This document shows positions 46,954 through 55,665 of a stretch of 64,000 nt of DNA, in pieces. Source of the stretch: Sinomonas sp. ASV486 (GTDB lineage: Bacteria > Actinomycetota > Actinomycetes > Actinomycetales > Micrococcaceae). Location of the stretch: positions 140,321-204,320 of the forward strand of contig NZ_JAVFJK010000010.1 in assembly GCF_030908215.1 (NCBI RefSeq), read 5' to 3'. Numbering within the stretch: position 1 is the stretch's first letter; each line of letters opens with the position of its first letter. Under the pieces are notes generated by a model. It had not been told where the DNA came from. It worked only from the letters and a program-made list of their open reading frames with translations, and made no database searches. Position numbers and translations under genes: made by a program.

Positions 46954-47850
46954 GTGGTCAATCCCGTCCACCTGACAACCCTCATCGAGGTGGTCCGGCT
47001 CGGCTCGTTCGCCGCGGCCGCCGCCCATCTCGGGTACACGCCGTCGGCCGTCTCCCAGCAGATGTCCGCCCTCGAGCGCGATACCGGCGTCGAGCTGTTC
47101 CGTCGGACGGCGCGCAGCATTGAGCCCACCGACGCTGCGCTCGTCATGGTCCGCCACGCGGCCAAGGTCCTCACAGACATCGACGCGCTCAAGGCCGCGA
47201 CGGCGCGCGCTGCCGAGGCGGCCGGGAGGCAACTGCGGCTCGGCATCTTCCCGAGCCTCGCGACCTACGTGCTCCCACGTGTGCTCAGGAGCGAGGGCTG
47301 GCGGCGCCTCGGGCTGGACCTGCACGTCTCGGTCGCGGAGCCGGGCGACACGGTCCGGCGCCTCGCCGAGGGCGGGGACCTCGACGTCGTCCTCGTCTAC
47401 CAGGTGGGCCAGAGCGGTCTCGCCTGGCCGCACACGGCCGAACGGCTGTGGGTGGGCGATGATCCCTTCCACGTGGTCCTTCCCGAGTCGTGGGGCATCG
47501 CAGACGGCGCACAGGTCACCGCGGACCAGCTCGGCGGCATGCCATGGATCGTGCACCATCCCGGTACCGGCGACGCGACGGTGATCGACAGACTCTTCGC
47601 CAGCGTAGGGCTCGCCCCCCGCGTCGTGGCCTACAGCGACGACTTCAACGCGAGCCTCGGCCTCGCCTCGGCCGGGCTGGGCGCGGCGCTCGTCCCCGGG
47701 CTCGCGCTGCGGTCGAGGCCCCCCGGCGTCGTGGTCGTCGACGTTCCCGAGATCCGGCTTGCGCGGAACATCTTCGCCCTGCGGCCTCGGGGTGCCCTCG
47801 ACACGCCGACGCGGCTGTTCCTCGACCTCGTGGCCGAGGCGCTCAGGTAG
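46954..47850 (+). CDS. LysR-family transcriptional regulator
   Basis: 298 residues from the GTG at 46954, five bases after GGAAGGAG. The N-terminal helix-turn-helix is GSFAAAAAHLGYTPSAVSQQMSALE (split here as residues 15-39), followed by TGVELFRRTARS. The substrate-binding domain (residues about 88-298) includes LRLGIFPSLATYVLPRVL and GDLDVVLVY. No adjacent divergent metabolic gene reveals the effector; it is divergent from nrdHIEF, but LysR control of that operon is not indicated. Confidence 0.92.
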   Translation: MVNPVHLTTLIEVVRLGSFAAAAAHLGYTPSAVSQQMSALERDTGVELFRRTARSIEPTDAALVMVRHAAKVLTDIDALKAATARAAEAAGRQLRLGIFPSLATYVLPRVLRSEGWRRLGLDLHVSVAEPGDTVRRLAEGGDLDVVLVYQVGQSGLAWPHTAERLWVGDDPFHVVLPESWGIADGAQVTADQLGGMPWIVHHPGTGDATVIDRLFASVGLAPRVVAYSDDFNASLGLASAGLGAALVPGLALRSRPPGVVVVDVPEIRLARNIFALRPRGALDTPTRLFLDLVAEALR

Positions 47851-47910
47851 CCACGGACGGCGCACAGCAAGGGATGCTGCCACTTGGCACAGGAGGCTAG
47901 CCTTGCGGAT

Positions 47911-48720
47911 ATGGCCCGCGCGTTCATCGGAGTGTCCGGCTGGCGCTACAAGCACTGGCGCGGCGACTTCTACCCGCCCGGGCTCCGGCAGGCCGACGAG
48001 CTCGCCTACCTCGCCCGGCACATGACCTCTGCAGAGGTCAACGGATCCTTCTACTCACTTCAGCGCCCCTCCACCTACCAGGCATGGCGGACCGCCGTCC
48101 CGGACGGATTCGTCTTCGCCCTCAAGGGCAGCAGGTTCGTCACCCACATGAAGCGCCTGCGGGACGTCGAAACGGCCCTCGCGAACTACTTCGCCTCGGG
48201 CGTCCTTGCACTCGATGACGCGCTCGGCCCTATCCTCTGGCAGCTTCCGGCCCGCATGGCGTTCGACGGCGGCCTGCTGGCCCCATTCCTGCGCCTCCTC
48301 CCCCATTCGACCCGCGCAGCCGCCGAGCTCGCTGCGCGGCACGACTCCAAGGTCGCCGAGGCCCTCACCGCATCGAGGTCCGATCGCGTGATCCTTCACG
48401 CTCTCGAACCACGGCACGAGAGCTTCGGCGCGCCAGAGGCCCTCGAGCTGTTCGAGCGCGAAGGTGTCGGCATAGCCCTCTCGGATGGGGCGGGCAGCTG
48501 GCCGGAAGTCGATGCCGACACGGCGGCCTTCCGCTATGCGAGGCTGCACGGGGAAACGGCGCTGTACCGCGGAGGCTACTCGGACCGGTCCCTGGACGCC
48601 TGGGCGGACCGGGTCCAAGGATGGCTCGCGGCCGGGCGGGACGCGTACGTCTATTTCGACAACGACGTGGACGGGCGCGCGCCGCACGACGCCGTCGCGC
48701 TTCTGGGCCGGCTGCACTGA
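47911..48720 (+). CDS. DUF72 (YecE-like) protein
   Basis: 269 residues from the ATG at 47911. FIGVSGWRYKHWRGDFYPPGL and EVNGSFYSLQRPSTYQAW are the hallmark DUF72 blocks; FALKGSRFVTHMKRL, HALEPRHESF and YFDNDVDGRAPHDA complete the TIM-barrel-like family. The function of DUF72 proteins is not settled. An upstream TTG at 47884 is in frame and preceded by nothing obvious, so the ATG is preferred, although its best ribosome site (AGGAGG) is about 14 bases away. Confidence 0.88.
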   Translation: MARAFIGVSGWRYKHWRGDFYPPGLRQADELAYLARHMTSAEVNGSFYSLQRPSTYQAWRTAVPDGFVFALKGSRFVTHMKRLRDVETALANYFASGVLALDDALGPILWQLPARMAFDGGLLAPFLRLLPHSTRAAAELAARHDSKVAEALTASRSDRVILHALEPRHESFGAPEALELFEREGVGIALSDGAGSWPEVDADTAAFRYARLHGETALYRGGYSDRSLDAWADRVQGWLAAGRDAYVYFDNDVDGRAPHDAVALLGRLH

Positions 48721-48773
48721 CCACCGGCAACGGATGCTGGCCTGCCACGCGGGGTGCGGGCTATCGTTCTGTC

Positions 48774-49277
48774 ATGGAGACGGCAATCAGCCAGCATTTC
48801 GGTGAAATAGCCCTCGCGCCAGCGTCGAGCCGGGCCGTGACCGGCCGCTTCACGCTGGGTGGTGCGCCGGTGGAGCTCGATCTGAACATCACCGATCAGG
48901 ACCACCTCGATGAGGCGGCGCTGCACAAGGTGGACTACCGGCTCCGCTTCCTCCCCGAGCTCGTCGATTCCGCCCGCGAGCTGATCGCGCAGGAACTCGA
49001 CGACAAAGAGAGCCCAGCGGGCCAGTACCGCCGGTTCCACTGCCAGAACCTGCACGACGGCGAAGCCAAGGAGGTCTTCGGGGTTGAGAGCCCCGAAGAG
49101 ATCACCACGGAGGTGTTCCTCCGCGCGCTCCGGCTCGCGCATGTCGGCATCTTCCCAGGCCAGCCGGAGCGGTACTTCGTGCTCGACTTCACGCTCGGCG
49201 AGGGCTTCACGGACGAGGTGCTCATCGCGGCGGCGGATTCCGACGGCGTCGTCGACGACGAGGTCGTCTGGGACTGA
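48774..49277 (+). CDS. Conserved hypothetical protein (DUF2004-like)
   Basis: 167 residues from the ATG at 48774. It is acidic with no signal peptide or membrane segment. VELDLNITDQDHLDEAALHKVD and YFVLDFTLGEGFTDEVLIAAAD resemble DUF2004 proteins. No catalytic residues can be pointed out. It follows the DUF72 gene by 53 bases, possibly in one transcript, and is closed by a strong hairpin. Confidence 0.7.
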   Translation: METAISQHFGEIALAPASSRAVTGRFTLGGAPVELDLNITDQDHLDEAALHKVDYRLRFLPELVDSARELIAQELDDKESPAGQYRRFHCQNLHDGEAKEVFGVESPEEITTEVFLRALRLAHVGIFPGQPERYFVLDFTLGEGFTDEVLIAAADSDGVVDDEVVWD

Positions 49278-49290
49278 CGCCCCCGCCAAC

Positions 49291-49337
49291 GACACCGCGA
49301 CGCCGGCCCCGGATGAACGGGCCGGCGTCGCGGTGTC
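49291..49337. terminator. Bidirectional terminator between DUF2004-like gene and metE
   Basis: A 19-bp perfect inverted repeat (49291-49309 with 49319-49337) with a 9-base loop sits between two convergent genes, 14 bases after one stop and 19 bases from the other. Confidence 0.85.
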
Positions 49338-49355
49338 TGCGGTGCCGTCCGGTCG

Positions 49356-51758
49356 TCAGACCACCGTCAGCCCAACGCGGGCCGCCTTGGTGGCCTCGAC
49401 GAGGTTGCGCAGCGAGGCCTCGGTCTCCTCGTAGCCACGCGTCTTGAGGCCGCAGTCCGGGTTGACCCAGATCTGGCGGGCGGGAACGTGCTCGACGGCG
49501 GTCGCGAGCAGTTCTTCGATCTCGCCCTGGCCGGGGACGCGCGGCGAGTGGATGTCGTAGACACCCGGACCGACCCCGCGACCGAAGCCATGGGACTCGA
49601 GGTCGTTGACGACCTCCATGCGGGAGCGGGCGGCCTCGATGGACGTCACATCAGCGTCAAGCCCGTCGATCGCATCGATGATGACGCCGAACTCCGAGTA
49701 GCACAGGTGCGTGTGGACCTGCGTCGCGTCCGCGGCTCCCGCGGTCGCGAGCCGGAAGGACTTGACGGACCAGTCGAGGTAGGCAGCCTGGTCGGCCCGG
49801 CGCAGCGGCAGCAGCTCCCGGAGGGCGGGCTCATCGACCTGGATGATCTTGATCCCAGCGGCCTCGAGGTCGGCGATCTCGTCGCGCAGCGCGAGCGCCA
49901 CCTGGTTGGCGGTCTCGGCCAGCGGCTGGTCGTCGCGGACGAACGACCACGCGAGGATCGTGACCGGGCCCGTGAGCATGCCCTTGACCGGCTTCTCGGT
50001 CAGCGACTGCGCGTACGCAGCCCACGGAACCGTGATCGCCGAGCAGCTGGACGCGTCGCCCCAGAGGATGGACGGGCCAGCCTGCCGCGACACGTCGCCC
50101 CACAGGATGGACGGGCGCGTGCAGCGCGATCCGTAGGACTGGACCCATCCGTGCACCGTCACATCGAAGCCGTCGAGGTGCTCGGCGAAGTACTGGACCA
50201 TGTCATTGCGCTCGGGCTCGCCGTGGACGAGCACATCGAAGCCGAGCTCCTCCTGGAGCTCGATGACGCGCTTGATCTCGTCCTTCATGAGCTGCTCGTA
50301 CTCGGCCGCGTCGATAGCTCCCCGGTTCAGTCGCGCACGGGCCCCGCGGACCTCGGCGGTCTGCGGGAACGAGCCGATCGTCGTCGTAGGCAGCGGCGGG
50401 AGGTCCAGAACTGCACCCTGCGCCTGGGTGCGGACGGCGTAGTCGGAACGGGAGAAGTCGGCATCGGTGAGAGCCGAGGTGCGCTCACGCACCTCGGGGC
50501 GGCGGACGCCGGGGGCCTGGGCGCGCGTCGCGATGACGCGGGTGGCCTCCTCGATCGCGCCCTTGGCTGAGGCCGGGTCGGCGAGGTGGTCTGCGAGGGT
50601 CGCAACTTCGCGGACCTTCTGGTCGGCGAACGCGAGCCAGCTGCGCAGCTCTGCATCGAGCTGGACTTCCTCGTCCACGTCGTGGGGAACGTGGAACGTC
50701 GAGGTAGAGGTCGAGACGGCGATGGCGAAGCCGTGGCGCTCCCCAGCGGCTCGCAGCGAGTCGAGCTTCGCCGCGGACGCCGCGAGGTCGTTCCGCCAGA
50801 TGTTGTGCCCATCCACGACACCGGCCACGACCGTCTTGCCTGCAAACTGCGCAGCCCAGGCAGAGAGCTCAGCATCGGACGGCAGCGCACCCTTGAACAG
50901 GTCGAGCGCCACGGCCTCGACCCCGCTCGCGGCGACCGCCGCCGTCTGCTCGCCCAGCCCGCCGTACGGCGCGGAGAGGAGGATTGCGGGCCGCTGCGCA
51001 CCGACCGCGCCCGCAGTGAGCGCCGCGTAGGCGCGACCGACGGCGGCGCTGAGCTCGGATGCGGGCGTCGCCAGATCAGCCACGAGGGCAGGCTCGTCGA
51101 GCTGGACCCACTCGGCGCCGGCGGCGGCAAGCTTCTCCAGCAGCTGGGTGTAGACGGGGAGGATGTCGTCGAGGCGGCTCAGGGGCGAGAAGCCCTCGGG
51201 CGCACCGTCGGAGGCCTTGGCGAGAGCCAGGAACGTCACGGGTCCCACGAGGTACGGGCGGGTCACGGTGCCGTGGGCCTTGGCGAGGGCAAACTCCTCG
51301 ACCACGCGCTCGGACGAGAGCGAGAACTCCGTCTCCGGGCCGATCTCGGGCACGAGGTAGTGGTAGTTGGTGTCGAACCACTTGGTCATCTCGAGCGGCT
51401 GCTGCTCGGCGTTGCCGCGGGCGAGCGTGAAGTAGGCGTCGACGCCCAGGCGGCCGCCGGCGTCGTGCAGCGTGCCGAAACGGCTCGGGACGGCGCCCAC
51501 GGCTACGAGCGTGTCGAGGACCTGATCATAGAGCGAGAAGGTGCCCGGGATCGCCGACGGTCCGGTCAGCCCGAGCTCGGCTAGGCGACCGACCGTGGCG
51601 AGCTGGATGGCCTCCGCGGCCCCCTGGAGCTCGGCCTGGCTGATCTTGCCAGACCAGTAGGCCTCGACAGCCTTCTTGAGCTCGCGGCGGCGACCGATGC
51701 GCGGGTAGCCGAGCACCGTTGCGGACGGGAAGAGGGCAGAGGCGTGCTGTGCAGTCAT
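49356..51758 (-). CDS. metE: Cobalamin-independent methionine synthase MetE
   Basis: 800 residues from the ATG at 51758; family proteins are about 755-785. The N-terminal domain contains LGYPRIGRRRELKKAVEAYW and the C-terminal domain LPTTTIGSFPQTAEVR, VHGEPERNDMVQYF and the zinc ligands in THLCYSEFG (His, Cys) and NPDCGLKTR (Cys). The enzyme transfers methyl from 5-methyl-tetrahydropteroyl-glutamate to homocysteine. A 13-residue tandem duplication lies at residues about 548-569 (PSILWGD twice). It lies 28 bases after metF, giving a methyl-donor-to-methionine operon. Confidence 0.95.
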   Translation of the reverse strand: MTAQHASALFPSATVLGYPRIGRRRELKKAVEAYWSGKISQAELQGAAEAIQLATVGRLAELGLTGPSAIPGTFSLYDQVLDTLVAVGAVPSRFGTLHDAGGRLGVDAYFTLARGNAEQQPLEMTKWFDTNYHYLVPEIGPETEFSLSSERVVEEFALAKAHGTVTRPYLVGPVTFLALAKASDGAPEGFSPLSRLDDILPVYTQLLEKLAAAGAEWVQLDEPALVADLATPASELSAAVGRAYAALTAGAVGAQRPAILLSAPYGGLGEQTAAVAASGVEAVALDLFKGALPSDAELSAWAAQFAGKTVVAGVVDGHNIWRNDLAASAAKLDSLRAAGERHGFAIAVSTSTSTFHVPHDVDEEVQLDAELRSWLAFADQKVREVATLADHLADPASAKGAIEEATRVIATRAQAPGVRRPEVRERTSALTDADFSRSDYAVRTQAQGAVLDLPPLPTTTIGSFPQTAEVRGARARLNRGAIDAAEYEQLMKDEIKRVIELQEELGFDVLVHGEPERNDMVQYFAEHLDGFDVTVHGWVQSYGSRCTRPSILWGDVSRQAGPSILWGDASSCSAITVPWAAYAQSLTEKPVKGMLTGPVTILAWSFVRDDQPLAETANQVALALRDEIADLEAAGIKIIQVDEPALRELLPLRRADQAAYLDWSVKSFRLATAGAADATQVHTHLCYSEFGVIIDAIDGLDADVTSIEAARSRMEVVNDLESHGFGRGVGPGVYDIHSPRVPGQGEIEELLATAVEHVPARQIWVNPDCGLKTRGYEETEASLRNLVEATKAARVGLTVV
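50051..50117. repeat. 39-bp-offset near-perfect direct repeat inside metE
   Basis: Two 28-base copies (50051-50078 and 50090-50117) are 25/28 identical and 39 bases apart, an in-frame multiple of 13 codons. They encode PSILWGDVS and PSILWGDAS. The third-position differences suggest an old duplication that remained in frame rather than an assembly artefact. Confidence 0.8.
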
Positions 51759-51786
51759 GGTGTTGTCCTTGAGAAGTCGTGAGGGG

Positions 51787-52734
51787 TCAGAGCGCGGTGT
51801 GGTGGCGCGCGGCGAGAAGCGGCCGGCTGGGCCGCGGGAGATCGAGCCGTCCGAGGACCTCGAGGGCCGCAGCATGCTCATTGAACGTGTAGAGGTGAAG
51901 GCCCGGGGCGCCGGCCTCGAGCGCTGACTGGGCCAGACGGACGCTTGCGTCGGTGCCGATCCGTCGGGCTGCCGCGTCGTCGTCCCCGGCCGAGCGCAGG
52001 CGATCAACCAGCGCGGGGTCGGCGGCGACGCCCGAGAGCGCAGAGAGCTTCTCGATACGGCGCAGGCTCGTGAACGGCATGATTCCAGGGATGATCGGGA
52101 TCGTGACGCCGGCCCTCCGGGCCCGGTGCACGAGGGATCCGTACTGCTCGGCGCGGAAGAAGACCTGCGTGATGGCGAAGTCGGCGCCCGAGCGCTGCTT
52201 GGCCAGGAGCACTTCGACGTCGTGGCCCTCACTCGGGGACTCGGGGTGCTTCGTTGGGTACGCCGCGACGCCGATCGCGACCTTCCCCGCCGCGAACTGG
52301 GCGCAGCGGCGGCCCTCGGCCCGTCGGATGAGCTCGACAAGGTCCTGGGCGTACCGCAGGGCACCCTGGGGGGCACCGCTGCGGGGAGCATCCCCGCGCA
52401 GGGCAAGGATTCCCCGGACGCCGCGGTCGAGGAGTTCGTTGACCACTGAAGTCAGCTCCTCCGGCGTCCCGCCGACGCACGTGAGGTGTGCGAGAGGCCT
52501 CAGCGTCGTCTCGAGCTGGATCCGGTCGACCAGATCCAGCGCGGTGTCGTGGTTGGACCCGCTCGCCCCGTACGTCACGGAGACGTAGTCCGGATCCGTG
52601 GCCTCAAGCTGCCGGATCGTGGACCACAGAGTCGCCGAGGCAGCCTCGCTGCGGGGCGGAAAGAGTTCATAGGAGAGGGCTACCGGCGCCGTGGCCTGTG
52701 GCGACGGTGCCTCTAAGAGGGTTGGCGGTGACAT
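51787..52734 (-). CDS. metF: Methylenetetrahydrofolate reductase
   Basis: 315 residues. The MetF TIM barrel is seen in LSYELFPPRSEAASATLW, DYVSVTYGASGSNHD, HLTCVGGTPEEL (folate/FAD region), GILALRGDAPRSG and DFAITQVFFRAEQYG. The protein supplies 5-methyl-THF to MetE, encoded directly downstream. AAGGA lies five bases before the ATG, itself preceded by a small GGCGG/CCGCC hairpin. A structured leader precedes the gene (52880-52930). Confidence 0.94.
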   Translation of the reverse strand: MSPPTLLEAPSPQATAPVALSYELFPPRSEAASATLWSTIRQLEATDPDYVSVTYGASGSNHDTALDLVDRIQLETTLRPLAHLTCVGGTPEELTSVVNELLDRGVRGILALRGDAPRSGAPQGALRYAQDLVELIRRAEGRRCAQFAAGKVAIGVAAYPTKHPESPSEGHDVEVLLAKQRSGADFAITQVFFRAEQYGSLVHRARRAGVTIPIIPGIMPFTSLRRIEKLSALSGVAADPALVDRLRSAGDDDAAARRIGTDASVRLAQSALEAGAPGLHLYTFNEHAAALEVLGRLDLPRPSRPLLAARHHTAL

Positions 52735-52879
52735 TTGCGTCCTTGGCGGTCCAGTCCGCCCGGAGCCAAGCCGGGATACGGCTGGTCCAGGGCAGGATTC
52801 AGAAAGGGATCGCAGGACTCACAGACCGACCACGCCGCCGCGGCTGGCGTTACGGAACAGTGAAGCTCCCTGCGGCAAA

Positions 52880-52945
52880 TGTCAGGCCCTCACGGGGGCA
52901 CCCACATCCCCGAAGCGGGGATCGCTGACACGTTGCAGAAGCAAC
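52880..52945 (-). promoter_or_regulatory. Structured 5' leader of metF-metE (three-way junction candidate)
   Basis: On the minus strand the transcript can fold UGUCAG (52930-52925) with CUGACA (52885-52880), enclosing a 7-bp GC-rich hairpin (AUCCCCG/CGGGGAU) and a 4-bp hairpin (GCCC/GGGC): a compact three-way junction. A separate GUUGC/GCAAC hairpin (52932-52945) is immediately 5'. It lies about 145 bases before metF in the 315-base gap 52735-53049, which has no gene. I do not recognise it as a named SAM, SAH or B12 riboswitch. Part could instead terminate the ROK transcript. Confidence 0.4.
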
Positions 52946-53049
52946 TTGAGTACGAGCCTAGGGATCGGGGCAGGGGCGCTTCAAGCCTGTGGGCGAATGT
53001 TTCCCGGCGTGACGGAATGTGACACCCGTCGAAGAGAGCAGCGGCGCCG

Positions 53050-54309
53050 CTATCCGCCGAGCAGAAGGCGTTCGGCCCGCGGCGCAAGCGCGCGGTCGAG
53101 CACGAGGCATGCGGCGCCGACGGCACCCACATCCTCGCCCAGACTCGTCGCGGTGAGCTGGATCCGGTAGATCCCGCGCGTCGCGAGCAGATCGTTGACC
53201 ATGTCCGGCATGACCGAGAGGCAGAAGTCGGCGACGGGTTCCCAGAAGGGCCCGCCGAAGACCATCCGTTCGACGTCGAGCAGATTGCCGACTACGGCGG
53301 CGGCCCACGCCATCTTGCGCGCGGCCGCGGCAAGGATCTCGACGGCGCGCTGGTCCCCTTCGCTGGCACATGCGTTCAGCCGGGCAAACGCCGCCTGGAA
53401 GTCTGCCGCCGTCGGGTCGGCCCCGAGCGGTTCGAGGATCCCGGTCTCGATGGCACGGCCGACGATCCGCGGGGGCTCGAGGGCCGTAGCGATGGTGCCG
53501 CGCATGCCGCAGCCGTCAAAGCACTCCGGACCGTCGGGATCGACGATGATGTGCCCGATCTCGCCAGCGTTGCCCGAGCTTCCCCGGTAGACCTCGCCGT
53601 TGAGCACGAGGCCGCAGCCAAGGCCCGTACCGAGGTAGAAGAACGCGTACGAGTCAGTGCCGCCCGGGCCGCCGGTCCAGGACTCGGCGACGGCCGCGCC
53701 CGTCACGTCCTTGTCTATCGTCGTCTCGAGCCCCGTGGCCTCCGCCACCATGGACTGGAGCGGGACATCGTCCCAGCCCGCCAGGAGTGGGGCCCCCACT
53801 ACCGCGCCCCGGTCCAGGTCGATGGGTCCCGGCGCGGCGACGCCGACGCCCGCCACGAGGTCACGCGGAACGCCCGAGCCGTCTATGAGCCGGCCCACGC
53901 TGGCCGCCATCGCCGCGACCACCTCCTCGGGCTCGTGGCTCCGGGGCGTGGCGAAGGTGTCCTTCGTGACGATGGCACCGACGAGGTCCAGGAGAACCAC
54001 GGTGATGATGCTCGGATCGAGGTGTACGCCCACCGCGTACATGCCGCGAGGGTTGAGACGGAGAATAGTGCGCGGCTTCCCTGGACCGGAGCCCTCCTTG
54101 CCGGCTTCCATGATGAGCTTCTGGTCCAGGAGCCGGCGTGAGATGTTGGAGATGGTCTGGGGCGAGAGCCCGACGATCTGGGCGAGCTCGACGCGGCTCA
54201 GTCCCGACTCGGAGCGCCTGATGGCGTCGAGGATGACGGTGAGGTTGAAGTCCCCCATGCGGGGAAGATTCGTGCCTCTCCGGGCAGCGGGCTGGCGTGG
54301 CTCCGTCAC
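53050..54309 (-). CDS. ROK-family transcriptional regulator
   Basis: 419 residues. Residues about 20-75 are a winged helix (SRVELAQIVGLSPQTISNISR). The ROK sugar-kinase-like part includes GVGVAAPGPIDLDRG, YLGTGLGCGLVLNGE and NAGEIGHIIVDPDG. The zinc motif reads CFDGCGMRGT, where the usual third Cys (GC) is Thr, so the metal site may be altered. ROK repressors respond to sugars; none of the neighbours is a sugar operon, so the target is unknown. Downstream is metF. Confidence 0.9.
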   Translation of the reverse strand: MTEPRQPAARRGTNLPRMGDFNLTVILDAIRRSESGLSRVELAQIVGLSPQTISNISRRLLDQKLIMEAGKEGSGPGKPRTILRLNPRGMYAVGVHLDPSIITVVLLDLVGAIVTKDTFATPRSHEPEEVVAAMAASVGRLIDGSGVPRDLVAGVGVAAPGPIDLDRGAVVGAPLLAGWDDVPLQSMVAEATGLETTIDKDVTGAAVAESWTGGPGGTDSYAFFYLGTGLGCGLVLNGEVYRGSSGNAGEIGHIIVDPDGPECFDGCGMRGTIATALEPPRIVGRAIETGILEPLGADPTAADFQAAFARLNACASEGDQRAVEILAAAARKMAWAAAVVGNLLDVERMVFGGPFWEPVADFCLSVMPDMVNDLLATRGIYRIQLTATSLGEDVGAVGAACLVLDRALAPRAERLLLGG

Positions 54310-54510
54310 TGGGTCCTCTCGGCTGACGGTTGCGGGTCAGGAATCAGGCTACCCTCTCGCCCCGGATATCTCTCTCATCTGGAGATACTGCACGGAGCTC
54401 TCGCCTCCGCCGCGGTAGCGTGTCTGTGGCGGTCGACTCTCACGCCAAAGGCAGCGGATTCCGCCTGTACATCGCCTGGTCAATGGCTTCGAAGGGCAAT
54501 CCCGATCGGG

Positions 54511-55656
54511 CTAGCGCCGCACCGACCGCGTCACCGTGAACTTCGGGTTGCGTGCCACGACGTCCGTGCGGCCCACGCCCCGCTGGAACGCCGTGCGGTA
54601 GTCGAGGTGGCGGTTCGCCACGCACCACAGCTCGCCGCCTGGCCGAAGGATCCGGCCCGCCGCGGCGATGAGCTTGAGGCCGGCTCCCTGGTGCACGCTT
54701 GCCCCGAGGTGGAATGGCGGGTTGAGGAGCACGACCTCGGCCGAGGACTCCGCCAGGCCTGCGCCGGCGTCGTCGTGCTCCACGACCACCCGCCCGGCGA
54801 GACCGTTGGCGTCCATCGTCGCGCGCGCCGAGCGCACGGCCGCCGCCGAGCGGTCGGTGGCGATGACCTGCGCCCCAGGGTGGCGGAGTGCGTAGGCGGC
54901 CGCGAGCGCTCCGGTTCCGCACCCGAGGTCTACTGCCGTGCCTTCCGGGATCCGGTCGAGGAAGCTCAGGAGGAACCGCGTGCCGATGTCGAGACGGGAC
55001 GCGGCGAAGGCCCCGCCGTGGGCGCACAGTGTGAGGTCCACGTCATCATGCCGCTCGCAGACGGGATACGGCGGAGCGGCGGGAACCGGAAGGGGGCCGG
55101 CTGCGGTCAGCAGACGCGACTTCTGCACAGCGAGCCCGGCGCTGACATCGGCGAACCGTGTCCTCAGGACGTCGTTCATGGCGAGCGTCATGTGCTTCAC
55201 CCTGCCGCCCGCCACGAGCACGACGTCGGGCGCGGACCACCGCGCGATGGCGTCGGCGATCTCCTCCAGCTCGGCGAGGCCGCGGGGCAGCTGGACGAGC
55301 ACGAGACGGGCCCCGGCAAGCAGGCCGGCATCAAGCCCATGCGGCTCCGAGCACCCGGCGAGGCCCAGCGCGTCCGCGTTGGCCGCGAGCGCGGCGCGTC
55401 CGGTCACGAGGTCCTGGTGGACCCGTATCCCGGTAAGGCCGCTCGCGGCCAGCTGGAGGGTAATGGCGCCATAGGCGTCGCCGATGACGGCGATCTCGCG
55501 GCCCGTCAGCCCTCTGATGCCCGATGCGTCGAGGCCGCGCTCCCCGAGGAGCCGGTCGGTGGCGTCGAAGGCCTGGAGGTTCTCGGCCTCGACGTCGGGA
55601 AACCGTCGCAGCGCCTCGAAGGCGAAGCCGGGAAGGTGGAGGTCGTCGTCGTGCAC
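54511..55656 (-). CDS. Class I methyltransferase, RsmC/RlmG-like
   Basis: 381 residues. The N-terminal half is a degenerate methyltransferase-like domain, and the C-terminal half is an active SAM domain with AVDLGCGTGALAAAYALRHP (motif I) and LLNPPFHLG (motif IV, N-P-P-F of exocyclic-N guanine methyltransferases). This duplicated layout is that of 16S RsmC and 23S RlmG (m2G modification of rRNA). The two cannot be separated here. It ends 9 bases before the FAD gene start region and is on the same strand. Confidence 0.85.
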   Translation of the reverse strand: MHDDDLHLPGFAFEALRRFPDVEAENLQAFDATDRLLGERGLDASGIRGLTGREIAVIGDAYGAITLQLAASGLTGIRVHQDLVTGRAALAANADALGLAGCSEPHGLDAGLLAGARLVLVQLPRGLAELEEIADAIARWSAPDVVLVAGGRVKHMTLAMNDVLRTRFADVSAGLAVQKSRLLTAAGPLPVPAAPPYPVCERHDDVDLTLCAHGGAFAASRLDIGTRFLLSFLDRIPEGTAVDLGCGTGALAAAYALRHPGAQVIATDRSAAAVRSARATMDANGLAGRVVVEHDDAGAGLAESSAEVVLLNPPFHLGASVHQGAGLKLIAAAGRILRPGGELWCVANRHLDYRTAFQRGVGRTDVVARNPKFTVTRSVRR

Positions 55657-55665
55657 CCGTCCACC

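Noticed and set aside
52880..52930. metF leader considered as a SAM-IV riboswitch
   Set aside because: Only the fragments CAGCGA and GGGUGCCCC resemble SAM-IV; the rest of the conserved core and its P1 are missing, so I call it only an unidentified structured leader.
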